The notes under the pieces: model-generated
Databases searched by the model: none
What the model saw: the letters and a program-made list of their open reading frames with translations, nothing else
Told to the model about the DNA's origin: nothing
Source of the DNA: CAZECE01 sp964510525
GTDB taxonomy: Bacteria; Pseudomonadota; Gammaproteobacteria; Pseudomonadales; JANQJO01
Length of the DNA: 8,723 nt
NCBI GenBank assembly: GCA_964510525.1
Contig: CAZECE010000097.1
Span: 1 to 8,723 of the forward strand
Reading direction: 5' to 3'
Shown here: piece by piece, positions 1 to 6,085 of the stretch
Layout of the letters: each line of letters starts with the position of its first letter
How positions within the stretch are numbered: position 1 is the first letter of the stretch
Program-made: the position numbers and the translations under genes

Positions 1-205
1 ACTGGCCAGCCCTTCTAATGAGGTAAAGCTCAAGATGTACGCATTTTACAAACAAGCCACCCAAGGGGACGTGTCGGGCAAAAAACCAGGGATGACCGAT
101 TTTGTTGGCAAAGCCAAATACGCCGCCTGGGAAAAACTGGCAGGTACATCGGCAGCCGACGCCATGCAAGGGTATTTGGAGCTTTTTGAATCCCTTAAAC
201 CCTAG
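1..205 (+). CDS. Acyl-CoA-binding protein (ACBP), 3' part only
   Basis: This is the end of a small cytosolic protein that binds long-chain acyl-CoA esters and buffers or carries them. The frame is open from base 2 to the TAG at 203-205, giving 67 residues. They contain the ACBP hallmarks in order: KMYAFYKQATQGD, then a K-P-G-M turn, then DFVGKAKYAAWEKL, then a final helix DAMQGYLELFESLKP. The lysine and tyrosine of the AKYAAW helix are the usual acyl-CoA contacts in the family. A full ACBP is about 85-90 residues, so roughly the first 20 lie outside the window. The gene is followed by 128 bases before the BLUF gene, with no convincing terminator hairpin. Family assignment is firm; the physiological role is known mainly from eukaryotic members. 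Confidence 0.9.
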   Translation, partial: LASPSNEVKLKMYAFYKQATQGDVSGKKPGMTDFVGKAKYAAWEKLAGTSAADAMQGYLELFESLKP

Positions 206-260
206 CCCGCTGTAAACAAAAATCTGACAACCCCTTCGCAGCGCCAGTTTTCACTTTCAG

Positions 261-269
261 TGCTATAGT
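261..269 (+). promoter_or_regulatory. Candidate extended -10 promoter for the BLUF gene
   Basis: TGCTATAGT matches the extended -10 pattern TGnTATAAT at eight of the nine positions counting the free base. No good -35 hexamer lies about 17 bases upstream, which is tolerated in extended -10 promoters. Transcription would start near base 276, inside the tandem repeat at 273-310. Seen by eye only; inferred function. Confidence 0.4.
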
Positions 270-272
270 TTA

Positions 273-310
273 AAACGCATCGTATATTTAAACGTGTTGT
301 ATATTAAAAC
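273..310. repeat. Two-copy 17-bp tandem repeat ahead of the BLUF gene
   Basis: Two copies of AAACGYRTYGTATATTW follow each other with a period of 17 bases, and the second is followed by AAAC again. Compared over 21 bases (273-293 against 290-310) they agree at 17 positions. The repeat lies 24 bases before the BLUF start codon and over the predicted transcription start, a position that suits a repressor operator. It does not match an operator I can name. Confidence 0.55.
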
Positions 311-333
311 CTAACACTGAGACGGCTAACCCC

Positions 334-759
334 ATGCTCAAGCAACTTATCTACTCAAGTATCCTAAATACCTCTGTTGACTGGAAAGACATTGTTGAGA
401 TCTCCAAGTCCAGCCAATCGCGTAATAAAGAAAATGAGTTAAGTGGCATTTTGGTGCTCTACCAAAACCAAGTATTACAATTACTGGAAGGGGAAAGCCT
501 AAGCATCACTCAGGTTTTTAACAACATCCTTAATGACAAACGGCACACTCAGGTCAATTTACTTAATTGCGAAACGATTCCCGACCGCCGCTTTGGTGCC
601 TGGAAACTCAAAGAAGTGAACATTGACCGCTTAGACGGCCAGTTTAAAAAAATACTAGAAGCGTTTATGGTCAAAGAAAACACCTCGCTTCGCTTACCTC
701 AAGACAGCGCCCAAGCTTATGCATTGCTAGCGTCTGTATACGCCGCCAATAAAATGTAA
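334..759 (+). CDS. Stand-alone BLUF-domain blue-light photoreceptor
   Basis: This is a short BLUF protein of 141 residues that should bind FAD non-covalently and change its hydrogen-bond network on blue light. The BLUF fold covers about residues 2-95. The key photochemical residues are present: Tyr7 (QLIYSS), Asn31 (SRNKENELSG), Gln49 in VLQLLEGE, and Trp90 in FGAW. These line up one position before Tyr8, Asn32, Gln50 and Trp91 of the cyanobacterial short BLUF protein Slr1694/PixD. The motif RRFGAW near residue 85 is also typical. The last 45 or so residues form the C-terminal helices of short BLUF proteins, and no output domain is fused, so signalling must go through a partner. The start has only a weak ribosome binding site (GAGACGG, 319-325). 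The partner cannot be told from this window; the next gene is a hydrolase with its own candidate promoter. Confidence 0.93.
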   Translation: MLKQLIYSSILNTSVDWKDIVEISKSSQSRNKENELSGILVLYQNQVLQLLEGESLSITQVFNNILNDKRHTQVNLLNCETIPDRRFGAWKLKEVNIDRLDGQFKKILEAFMVKENTSLRLPQDSAQAYALLASVYAANKM

Positions 760-781
760 CCAAAACGCTCATCTGCCTTTT

Positions 782-810
782 TTCATATCTAAAACTTTCC
801 AAGCTATAAA
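782..810 (+). promoter_or_regulatory. Candidate sigma-70 promoter for the MBL-fold hydrolase gene
   Basis: A -35-like TTCATA (782-787) and a -10-like TATAAA (805-810) are separated by 17 bases. Transcription would start near 817, about 48 bases before the ATG. The -35 matches consensus at four of six positions and the -10 at five of six. The placement is reasonable, but the region is AT-rich and such matches arise by chance. Confidence 0.35.
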
Positions 811-864
811 AATAGTGATTCAATGCCTGCTCATTTTGATGGCATATTTTAGAGGGCATTGCTG

Positions 865-1794
865 ATGATCAAACGTTCGTTTAAAGCGCTTCTTGTCGGA
901 TCAACATTCCTTCTGGCTGCCTCATGGCTCTCTGCCAATGCACTTGCAGACACACATGGCCATGATGATGCCCTCGACTATCAAACCACGGCTTTAACAA
1001 AAAACCTGACCTTATTACAAGGCAAAGGCGGCAACATCATTGCCCAAACCGGCCCAGATGGTCTGCTCTTGGTCGACAATGACTATGCTGACATGTCACC
1101 AAAATTGCTCGCGGCCTTGGATCAATTAAACCCCAACAAGGATCAAGGCATCCGCTACATTGTCAACACACACTGGCATGGCGATCACTCTGGTGGCAAC
1201 CTGGCTCTGGGTAAGCAAGCACCCATCATTGCTCACCGCATGGTCCGAGAACGTCTCAGCCAACCGCAAGAACTCAAAGCATTCAATATGAAAAGCGACG
1301 CCTACCCCGTAATGGCATTACCTTCTTTGGTATACGACAAGCAAATGACCTTGCATGTGAACAACGAAACCGTGCACCTCATCCATTTGGCCAATGGGCA
1401 CACCGATGGTGACAGCGTGGTCTTTTTTGCTGACAGCCAGGTGGTGCATTTAGGGGATCACATGTTTGCAGGCATGTTCCCATTTGTGGATTTGGATCAT
1501 GGGGGTAACGCCAAGCAGCTGGTGAAAAATTTAGAAAGCCTGCTGCCGTTATTAAGTGCAGACAGCAAAATCGTCCCTGGTCATGGGCCACTGTCGACAT
1601 TGGACGACTTAAACACCTACATTGAGATGCTCAAAGGCTGCATCAATCACGTTGAAACGGCTCTGGCTAAAGGTGATTCAGTAGAAACCATTCAAGCCAA
1701 TGGTTTACCCGAAACCTGGTCTGATTACGCTAATGGCTTTATAAAAACCCAGCAGTGGATTGGCTTCATTATTCAAAGCCTAGAAAACAGCTAG
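865..1794 (+). CDS. Secreted metallo-beta-lactamase-fold hydrolase
   Basis: This is a 309-residue exported binuclear-zinc hydrolase of the MBL superfamily. An N-terminal signal peptide (positive MIKR, hydrophobic stretch about 8-24, likely cleavage after ALA at residue 28) places it in the periplasm. The full metal-binding set is visible: HWHGDH at 103-108 (His103, His105, Asp107, His108), His179 in GHTDGD, Asp198 in LGDH, and His240 in PGHG. The substrate cannot be read from sequence. It belongs to the broad group of single-domain periplasmic MBL proteins and is not clearly a beta-lactamase. The ATG at 865 is preferred over a TTG at 859 because AGAGGG (851-856) sits 8 bases ahead of it. A helical tail (about 245-309) follows the core. 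It does not overlap the BLUF gene, so a shared function is not shown. Confidence 0.9.
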   Translation: MIKRSFKALLVGSTFLLAASWLSANALADTHGHDDALDYQTTALTKNLTLLQGKGGNIIAQTGPDGLLLVDNDYADMSPKLLAALDQLNPNKDQGIRYIVNTHWHGDHSGGNLALGKQAPIIAHRMVRERLSQPQELKAFNMKSDAYPVMALPSLVYDKQMTLHVNNETVHLIHLANGHTDGDSVVFFADSQVVHLGDHMFAGMFPFVDLDHGGNAKQLVKNLESLLPLLSADSKIVPGHGPLSTLDDLNTYIEMLKGCINHVETALAKGDSVETIQANGLPETWSDYANGFIKTQQWIGFIIQSLENS

Positions 1795-1873
1795 CGGACA
1801 TCCCAAATCAACAAGGTTTTGATTAAAGAAAACCGTCAATCATGGCTATTTTTTAGCAATTTGCATTTTTTTT

Positions 1874-1882
1874 TGGCATAAT
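1874..1882 (+). promoter_or_regulatory. Candidate extended -10 promoter for pckA
   Basis: TGGCATAAT resembles an extended -10 element (TGnTATAAT with one mismatch) just after a run of nine T. Only a poor -35 (TAGCAA, 1854-1859) lies 17 bases upstream. Transcription would begin near 1889 and give a leader of about 135 bases before the pckA ATG, containing both inverted repeats described separately. No convincing CRP site was seen, although one half-site-like TGTGA occurs at 2003-2007. Confidence 0.35.
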
Positions 1883-1913
1883 TCGCACCGTTTTGGGCAT
1901 TTGCGCCGCGTAG

Positions 1914-2018
1914 ATAGCCCTTCTCATGACACTCATAAAGATCATTAACAAGCACGTCATGAGCAAAAAACACTCTTGTTTTCTACAACTTTCTATAACC
2001 ACTGTGAAATAGGGCTAT
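1914..2018 (+). promoter_or_regulatory. Nested inverted repeats in the pckA leader, outer stem covering the ribosome binding site
   Basis: The outer pair is ATAGCCCT (1914-1921) with AGGGCTAT (2011-2018), perfect over 8 bases and extendable by a G-U pair. The inner pair is CTCATGAC (1923-1930) with GTCATGAG (1956-1963), also perfect over 8 bases, starting one base inside the outer arm. The right outer arm contains AGGG (2011-2014), the only plausible Shine-Dalgarno sequence for the ATG at 2025. If the RNA folds this way, ribosome access to pckA would be blocked. This could be a regulatory leader, or partly chance, since one 8-base dyad in this much DNA is not rare. Confidence 0.4.
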
Positions 2019-2024
2019 TAAAGT

Positions 2025-3584
2025 ATGAACAATACGGATGATCGATCACTTACCCCCATGATTTACCAAGACATTAGCGCCACTGAACTGGTTGAGCACG
2101 CCCTGCAACGAAAAGAAGGTCAGTTAGCCAACACCGGCGCCCTGGTCTGCACCACAGGAGAGCGTACCGGTCGATCACCAAAAGACCGTTTTATTGTCGA
2201 AGAGCCCAGCAGCCAGGACGTAATTGATTGGGGTGCCGTAAACCAACCTTTCGCGGCCAACTTATTTGACCAACTTTGGGAAGATGTTGCCGCTTTTGTT
2301 GCTCAATCCGATCAATTTATTTCTCATTTACACGTTGGCGCTAACGAAAATCACTATATTCCCGTTCGGGTCACCACCCAAACAGCCTGGCATCAACTGT
2401 TTGCCAAAAACATGTTTATTCACCCCAGCCCTTTCAACCCCAAAGAAAAAGCCCAATGGCAAATTTTGCACGCTCCTCACTTTGAGTGCCAACCTGAAAA
2501 ACACGGCACTAACAGCGAAGCCTGCGTCATTTTAAACTTTGCCGCTAAAAAAGTGCTGATTGCCGGCATGCGATACGCCGGTGAAATGAAAAAAGCCATG
2601 TTCTCGGTTCAAAACTTTTTATTACCCGAGCAATCCGTTCTGCCCATGCACTGCTCTGCGAATGCCAACAAAGATGGCGAAGTCGCTCTGTTTTTTGGCC
2701 TTTCTGGCACCGGAAAAACCACACTTTCAGCGGATCCTAACCGTTACTTGATTGGCGATGATGAGCATGGTTGGGGTCGGGATACCGTGTTTAACTTGGA
2801 AGGTGGTTGTTATGCCAAAACCATTGACCTGTCTCAGAAGAACGAACCCATTATTTGGGATGCGATTCGTTTCGGCAGCGTTGTTGAAAACGTCCCCATG
2901 AACCCTGAAAGCCGCGAAGCGGACTACCATGACACCTCCTTGACGCAAAATGGCCGTACGTCTTACCCATTACAGCACGTCAATAAGCGTGTCATCGAAA
3001 ACCAAGGTGGTGAGCCCAAGTACGCGATCTTTTTAACCTGCGACTTAAACGGTGTGTTACCCCCGGTTTCAAAACTCAGCAAACAAGCGGCTGCTTACCA
3101 CTTCTTAAGCGGTTATACGGCGCTGGTTGGTTCCACAGAAGTGGGTCAAGGCACTGGCATAAAGTCCACATTCAGCACCTGCTTTGGCGCACCTTTCTTC
3201 CCTCGTGCGGCCAGCGTTTACGCTGAACTTTTAATGGAGCGAGTTGAGAGTTTTGGCACTCAGGTATTCTTAGTGAATACCGGTTGGACCGGCGGACCTT
3301 ATGGCACTGGTGAGCGCTTTTCTATCCCCACCACTCGCGCCGTGATTGATGCCATTTTGTCGGGTCAATTGGATAACGTCGAAACCCGTCATTTGGATAT
3401 TTTGAACTTAGAAGTGCCTTTACAAGTGCCTGGCGTTGATGCGGAACTCTTGTTCCCTGAAAACACCTGGGACAACGCCGATGCTTACCGCCAACGTGCG
3501 CGCAGCTTGGCGCAACAATTTGCGGCCAACTTTGAAAAATACGATGTCGATGCCGCTATTGTGAGTGCGGGACCGAAGGCTTAA
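2025..3584 (+). CDS. pckA: Phosphoenolpyruvate carboxykinase (ATP)
   Basis: The enzyme converts oxaloacetate and ATP to PEP, ADP and CO2 (EC 4.1.1.49), the committing step of gluconeogenesis from TCA-cycle carbon, in the cytosol. At 519 residues it has normal family length with the short N-terminus typical of Pseudomonas-like enzymes. Visible motifs in order are: substrate-binding RTGRSPKDR (Arg50); RYAGEMKK with Tyr184 and the metal-binding Lys190; PMHCSAN with metal-ligand His209; the P-loop GLSGTGKTTLS at 225-235 with Lys231; metal-binding DDEHGWG at 245-251; RTSYPL; and the adenine-side NTGWTGGPYGTGERF region. Against E. coli PckA numbering the active residues are offset consistently by 23 (Tyr207, Lys213, His232, Asp269). 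The start at 2025 has a modest ribosome binding site (AGGG, 2011-2014). It is monocistronic, ending at a strong hairpin just downstream. Confidence 0.98.
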   Translation: MNNTDDRSLTPMIYQDISATELVEHALQRKEGQLANTGALVCTTGERTGRSPKDRFIVEEPSSQDVIDWGAVNQPFAANLFDQLWEDVAAFVAQSDQFISHLHVGANENHYIPVRVTTQTAWHQLFAKNMFIHPSPFNPKEKAQWQILHAPHFECQPEKHGTNSEACVILNFAAKKVLIAGMRYAGEMKKAMFSVQNFLLPEQSVLPMHCSANANKDGEVALFFGLSGTGKTTLSADPNRYLIGDDEHGWGRDTVFNLEGGCYAKTIDLSQKNEPIIWDAIRFGSVVENVPMNPESREADYHDTSLTQNGRTSYPLQHVNKRVIENQGGEPKYAIFLTCDLNGVLPPVSKLSKQAAAYHFLSGYTALVGSTEVGQGTGIKSTFSTCFGAPFFPRAASVYAELLMERVESFGTQVFLVNTGWTGGPYGTGERFSIPTTRAVIDAILSGQLDNVETRHLDILNLEVPLQVPGVDAELLFPENTWDNADAYRQRARSLAQQFAANFEKYDVDAAIVSAGPKA

Positions 3585-3595
3585 ACACAACTTTC

Positions 3596-3628
3596 TTATA
3601 ACGGGCCGGGAGTTCCGGCCCGTTATAA
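3596..3628. terminator. Bidirectional terminator hairpin between pckA and the dehydrogenase gene
   Basis: A perfect 14-base inverted repeat, TTATAACGGGCCGG (3596-3609) and CCGGCCCGTTATAA (3615-3628), surrounds a 5-base loop. It starts 11 bases after the pckA stop and ends 5 bases before the stop of the convergent - strand gene. The GC-rich core with AT-rich ends suits termination in both directions, although neither side has a long uninterrupted U tract. Confidence 0.85.
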
Positions 3629-3633
3629 AAACA

Positions 3634-5022
3634 TTACCCCACTACCTTCCCTGGATTCATAATCCCATCCGGATCAAACACCGCTTTTACCTGCTCCATC
3701 AACCCAATCTCTTCTGCCGCACGCGAATACCCAAGCGCGCCCTTCTTAATCAAACCGACCCCATGTTCCGCCGAAACACTGCCTTGGTATTGCTGAACAC
3801 AACCATAGACTTTTTCACTGACGCCCTTGCAACGCTCAATAAAACGTTCACGATCTAACGACTCGGGCTTTAAGATATTCAGATGCAAATTCCCATCTCC
3901 AATGTGACCAAACCAAATCAATTGAAAATCCGGGTAATCGGCTTTCACAATGCGATCAATATCCGCTAAAAAGCCCGGAACCTGACTGATGGTCACCGCG
4001 ATGTCGTTTTTATAGGGTGTCCACTCAGAGATGGATTCCGAAATACGCTCCCGAAGCCCCCACAAAGCATCAAACTGTGTCTCACTTTGACTGATCACCC
4101 CATCTTCTACCCAGCCTTCCTCGACACAGCGTTCAAAACAAGCCAACAATTCAGCCTCTTGTGCCTCAGTTGCCTGACTGGCTTCTAACAACACATAATA
4201 CGGCGTCACACCTTCAAAGGGACGCGACAAATCACTTTTACTGAGCACAATTTGCAACGCTTCTTCTGAGAAAAATTCGAAGGCGGTTAGGTCTAATCGC
4301 TCTCGAAATGCTTGAAAGACTTTCATAATCGCATCTAAGTCAGGCACGCCCAGAACCACCACTTGCGCATGCGGAGGTTGTTCGGCCAGTCGCATCGTGG
4401 CTTCAACAATGAACCCTAAGGTGCCTTCACTGCCAACCATCAAGTGCCGGAAATCGTAACCCGTGGCGTTTTTAATAAGCCCCTGATTCAACGACAAACA
4501 TTCGCCCTGACCCGTTACCACTTTGAGGCCAGCCACCCAATCTCGAGTCAAGCCGTATTTCAATACCTTGATCCCGCCCGCATTGCTTGCAATGTTGCCC
4601 CCCAGTTGACTCGAACCGCTGGATGCAAAATCAATGGGGTAAAACAAGTTCTTTTCTTTGGCAAAGCCCTGCAGTTCAGCGGTAATCACCCCAGGCCCAC
4701 ACGTCACCGTACGATCCACCGGATTAAAATCCGTGATTTGATTCATGCGATCGAAAGACACCACCACTTCTTGCTGGCACGCCATCGCGCCACCGCTGAG
4801 TCCGGTACGCCCGCCTGAGGGCACCAAGGCTACCTTGTGTCGACGCGCCCACTGGACCAGTTCAATCACCTGCTCAGTTGAATCCGGCCAGACCACAGCC
4901 ACAGGATCCGGATCAAACTGACGCGTCCAATCGCGCCCATATTCTTGTAATTGTGCTGATTCAAAGGAGAGTCGGTGGGCTTCAAAAATGGCCTCAAGTT
5001 CGGTGCGTGCAGTGTTGTTCAT
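3634..5022 (-). CDS. FAD-dependent D-2-hydroxyglutarate dehydrogenase
   Basis: This is a 462-residue FAD-linked oxidase of the GlcD/DLD family that oxidises D-2-hydroxyglutarate to 2-oxoglutarate, normally passing electrons to electron-transfer flavoprotein or a quinone path. The N-terminal FAD-binding PCMH fold (about 40-215) shows VPSGGRTGLSGG (67-78), the SSGSSQLGGNIASNAGG stretch (134-150) and KNATGYD (184-190). The C-terminal domain carries the zinc and substrate set GHIGDGNLHLN (His373, His380) and SAEHGVG (Glu419, His420), and ends NPGKVVG. The overall text closely resembles the Pseudomonas enzyme that recycles D-2-hydroxyglutarate made as a side product by SerA; glycolate or D-lactate dehydrogenase is the less likely alternative. 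The ATG at 5022 is chosen because the family N-terminus begins there. An upstream ATG at 5097 would add 25 unlike residues and has no ribosome binding site. No serA is adjacent. Confidence 0.88.
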   Translation of the reverse strand: MNNTARTELEAIFEAHRLSFESAQLQEYGRDWTRQFDPDPVAVVWPDSTEQVIELVQWARRHKVALVPSGGRTGLSGGAMACQQEVVVSFDRMNQITDFNPVDRTVTCGPGVITAELQGFAKEKNLFYPIDFASSGSSQLGGNIASNAGGIKVLKYGLTRDWVAGLKVVTGQGECLSLNQGLIKNATGYDFRHLMVGSEGTLGFIVEATMRLAEQPPHAQVVVLGVPDLDAIMKVFQAFRERLDLTAFEFFSEEALQIVLSKSDLSRPFEGVTPYYVLLEASQATEAQEAELLACFERCVEEGWVEDGVISQSETQFDALWGLRERISESISEWTPYKNDIAVTISQVPGFLADIDRIVKADYPDFQLIWFGHIGDGNLHLNILKPESLDRERFIERCKGVSEKVYGCVQQYQGSVSAEHGVGLIKKGALGYSRAAEEIGLMEQVKAVFDPDGIMNPGKVVG

Positions 5023-5048
5023 ATTTATCAAAAATCCAGCATTTAAAA

Positions 5049-5062
5049 GACCGTTGGCGGTC
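5049..5062. promoter_or_regulatory. Small dyad in the divergent promoter region
   Basis: GACCG (5049-5053) and CGGTC (5058-5062) form a perfect 5-base dyad with a 4-base loop, between the divergent dehydrogenase and DUF423 genes. Read on the - strand it is followed directly by TTTT, so it could be an operator, or a weak attenuator 27 bases before the dehydrogenase ATG. A dyad this short may be chance. Confidence 0.25.
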
Positions 5063-5068
5063 AAAAAA

Positions 5069-5077
5069 TGGTATTCT
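5069..5077 (+). promoter_or_regulatory. Candidate extended -10 promoter for the DUF423 gene
   Basis: TGGTATTCT fits an extended -10 with two mismatches in the hexamer (TATTCT). It would start transcription near 5084, about 40 bases before the ATG at 5125, and lies seven bases from the GACCG dyad, which could then overlap RNA polymerase. No good -35 is present. Confidence 0.25.
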
Positions 5078-5124
5078 ACCGCATCTCTCAGCAACATGAG
5101 ATAGGAGATACTTCAGGAGACTCT

Positions 5125-5526
5125 ATGAACATCGTTTTATGTGTTGGAGCCATCTTAGGGCTAATATCGGTATTAGCCGGCGCCTACTCCGACCATGTGG
5201 TTAACCCCCAAAACCCCGCTCAGTCCGAACATCTGCTCATTGCCTTGAGATACTTGCAAACCCACGCCGTTTTAATTGCGGCCCTTGGGTTCAGCCTTTG
5301 GTGTCCGTTACCCCGGTTAATTCGAGCCAGACTGCAGCTAAGTGCGTGGATTTTTGCTGCAGGCACGACTTTATTCAGCCTGAGTTTGATCCTAGCCGTG
5401 GCACTTGAACTTCCTGAACTCCTGAACATCACCCCCGTGGGCGGCTTCCTGTTAATTTTTGGCTGGATCAGTCTGGCGTGGGCTGCCTTGGGTGGCTACA
5501 AGCCCGTCCACGTGACTAGCGATTGA
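5125..5526 (+). CDS. DUF423 inner-membrane protein (YgdD/TMEM256 family)
   Basis: This is a 133-residue integral membrane protein with four predicted segments at about 3-20, 46-60, 71-95 and 103-121. Family features are visible: the small-residue N-terminal helix ending LAGAYSDH (usually GAFGAH), the conserved TH motif of RYLQTHAVLIAALG (usually YHA), the FAAGTTLFSLSL helix, and the signature ITPVGGFLLIFGW (102-114). The biochemical function of the family is unknown. The ATG at 5125 is chosen because AGGAGA (5115-5120) sits four bases ahead; an in-frame ATG at 5068 would add 19 hydrophilic residues and overlaps the candidate promoter. It is divergent from the dehydrogenase gene and shares a 102-base intergenic region with it. 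Confidence 0.9.
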   Translation: MNIVLCVGAILGLISVLAGAYSDHVVNPQNPAQSEHLLIALRYLQTHAVLIAALGFSLWCPLPRLIRARLQLSAWIFAAGTTLFSLSLILAVALELPELLNITPVGGFLLIFGWISLAWAALGGYKPVHVTSD

Positions 5527-5539
5527 TTAAGATCCTCTT

Positions 5540-5545
5540 TATAAT
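5540..5545 (+). promoter_or_regulatory. Candidate -10 element for the cytochrome c gene
   Basis: A consensus TATAAT lies 58 bases before the cytochrome ATG, in the 77-base gap after the DUF423 stop. No good -35 is found at 16-18 bases; the nearest similar hexamers, TGACTA (5513) and TTGATT (5523), are badly spaced. It suggests the cytochrome gene is transcribed separately, though read-through from DUF423 is also possible because I see no terminator. Confidence 0.35.
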
Positions 5546-5603
5546 GCTTGTTAATTAATTTTCGATTTACTACACGACTTACTTTGCTTTTCTGGAGCTT
5601 GTT

Positions 5604-6074
5604 ATGACGTCTTTTTCTATCAAAGTCCTGACCATCGGCCTGTGCACATTATTATCTACTGCTGTATCCGCCACCCCGGAAGAAAGACCCTTCGGCCAAC
5701 GCTCTTTACACAGCGACATGGCCACCACGGAACGCTTACAACCGGTTGCTCGCGTGTGCGTTGAAGGGGAAGAGTGCGTTAATCCTGCTGCCACTGAGGC
5801 TGCGTTGACGGTTGCTGAAGCGGATACGGCTTTAACTCCTGAAGGCATTTACAATTCCAAGTGTTTGGCCTGCCATACAACGGGGGCTGCCGGCGCCCCT
5901 AAAATTGGTGATGCCGCCGCTTGGCAAGCCCGTTTGGATGCCAAAGGCCTAGACGGCATTACAGCTACCGCGATTTCCGGCATTGGCGCCATGCCAGCCA
6001 AAGGCATGTGCATGGAGTGTTCGGATGATGACATCAAAACCACGATCGAATACATTTTAGAAAAATCCATTTAA
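5604..6074 (+). CDS. Periplasmic cytochrome c5-like monohaem protein
   Basis: This is a 156-residue exported c-type cytochrome, a small electron carrier. The signal peptide ends near residue 23 (AVSA before TPEE). The haem-binding motif is CLACH at 87-91, and the likely axial methionine is Met130 in IGAMPAKG. CMECSDDDI (136-144) carries the Cys136/Cys139 pair that forms a disulfide in the cytochrome c5 group. Between the signal peptide and the haem domain is an extra stretch of about 55 residues with a second cysteine pair, Cys52 and Cys58 (RVCVEGEEC). I have seen such an extension in related gammaproteobacterial cytochromes, but its role is unknown to me. GGAG (5594-5597) six bases ahead of the ATG supports the start. 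Its 3' end overlaps the open methyltransferase frame. Confidence 0.92.
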   Translation: MTSFSIKVLTIGLCTLLSTAVSATPEERPFGQRSLHSDMATTERLQPVARVCVEGEECVNPAATEAALTVAEADTALTPEGIYNSKCLACHTTGAAGAPKIGDAAAWQARLDAKGLDGITATAISGIGAMPAKGMCMECSDDDIKTTIEYILEKSI

Positions 6075-6085
6075 GCGTAAAACCG

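Noticed and set aside
276..288. CGTAT near the BLUF gene as the -10 of a RpoE/ChrR-type (singlet oxygen) promoter
   Set aside because: The partner -35 motif TGATCC is not found at the required distance; the CGTAT-like text is explained by the tandem repeat.
865..1794. MBL-fold protein as an antibiotic-resistance beta-lactamase
   Set aside because: The zinc motif is shared by the whole superfamily and nothing further points to a beta-lactamase subclass.
1815..1834. GGTTTT/AAAACC dyad after the MBL hydrolase gene as a terminator
   Set aside because: The stem is only 6 mostly A-T pairs and no T tract follows directly.
2001..2016. CRP site upstream of pckA
   Set aside because: Only one half-site-like TGTGA is present; the matching TCACA half is missing at the right spacing.
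3565..5099. Open frames on the + strand across the dehydrogenase gene (for example 3565-3858, 4444-4818, 4878-5099)
   Set aside because: They are antisense to a well-conserved enzyme, resemble no family I know, and have low-complexity, arginine-, histidine- or proline-rich compositions typical of shadow frames.
6014..6060. ATG ATG at 6025-6030 with GGAG seven bases ahead, a tempting start for the methyltransferase
   Set aside because: It is in a different frame and reaches TAG at 6058 after 11 codons. Joining it to the methyltransferase would need a +1 shift. The cytochrome frame over the same bases gives a normal family C-terminus, so an extra base here is unlikely.
6060..6068. A5 run at the end of the cytochrome gene as a -1 frameshift site that would fuse cytochrome to methyltransferase
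   Set aside because: A -1 shift would indeed enter the methyltransferase frame, but the run is not a standard slippery heptamer in this phase. The product would join a periplasmic cytochrome to a cytoplasmic enzyme, which makes little sense.
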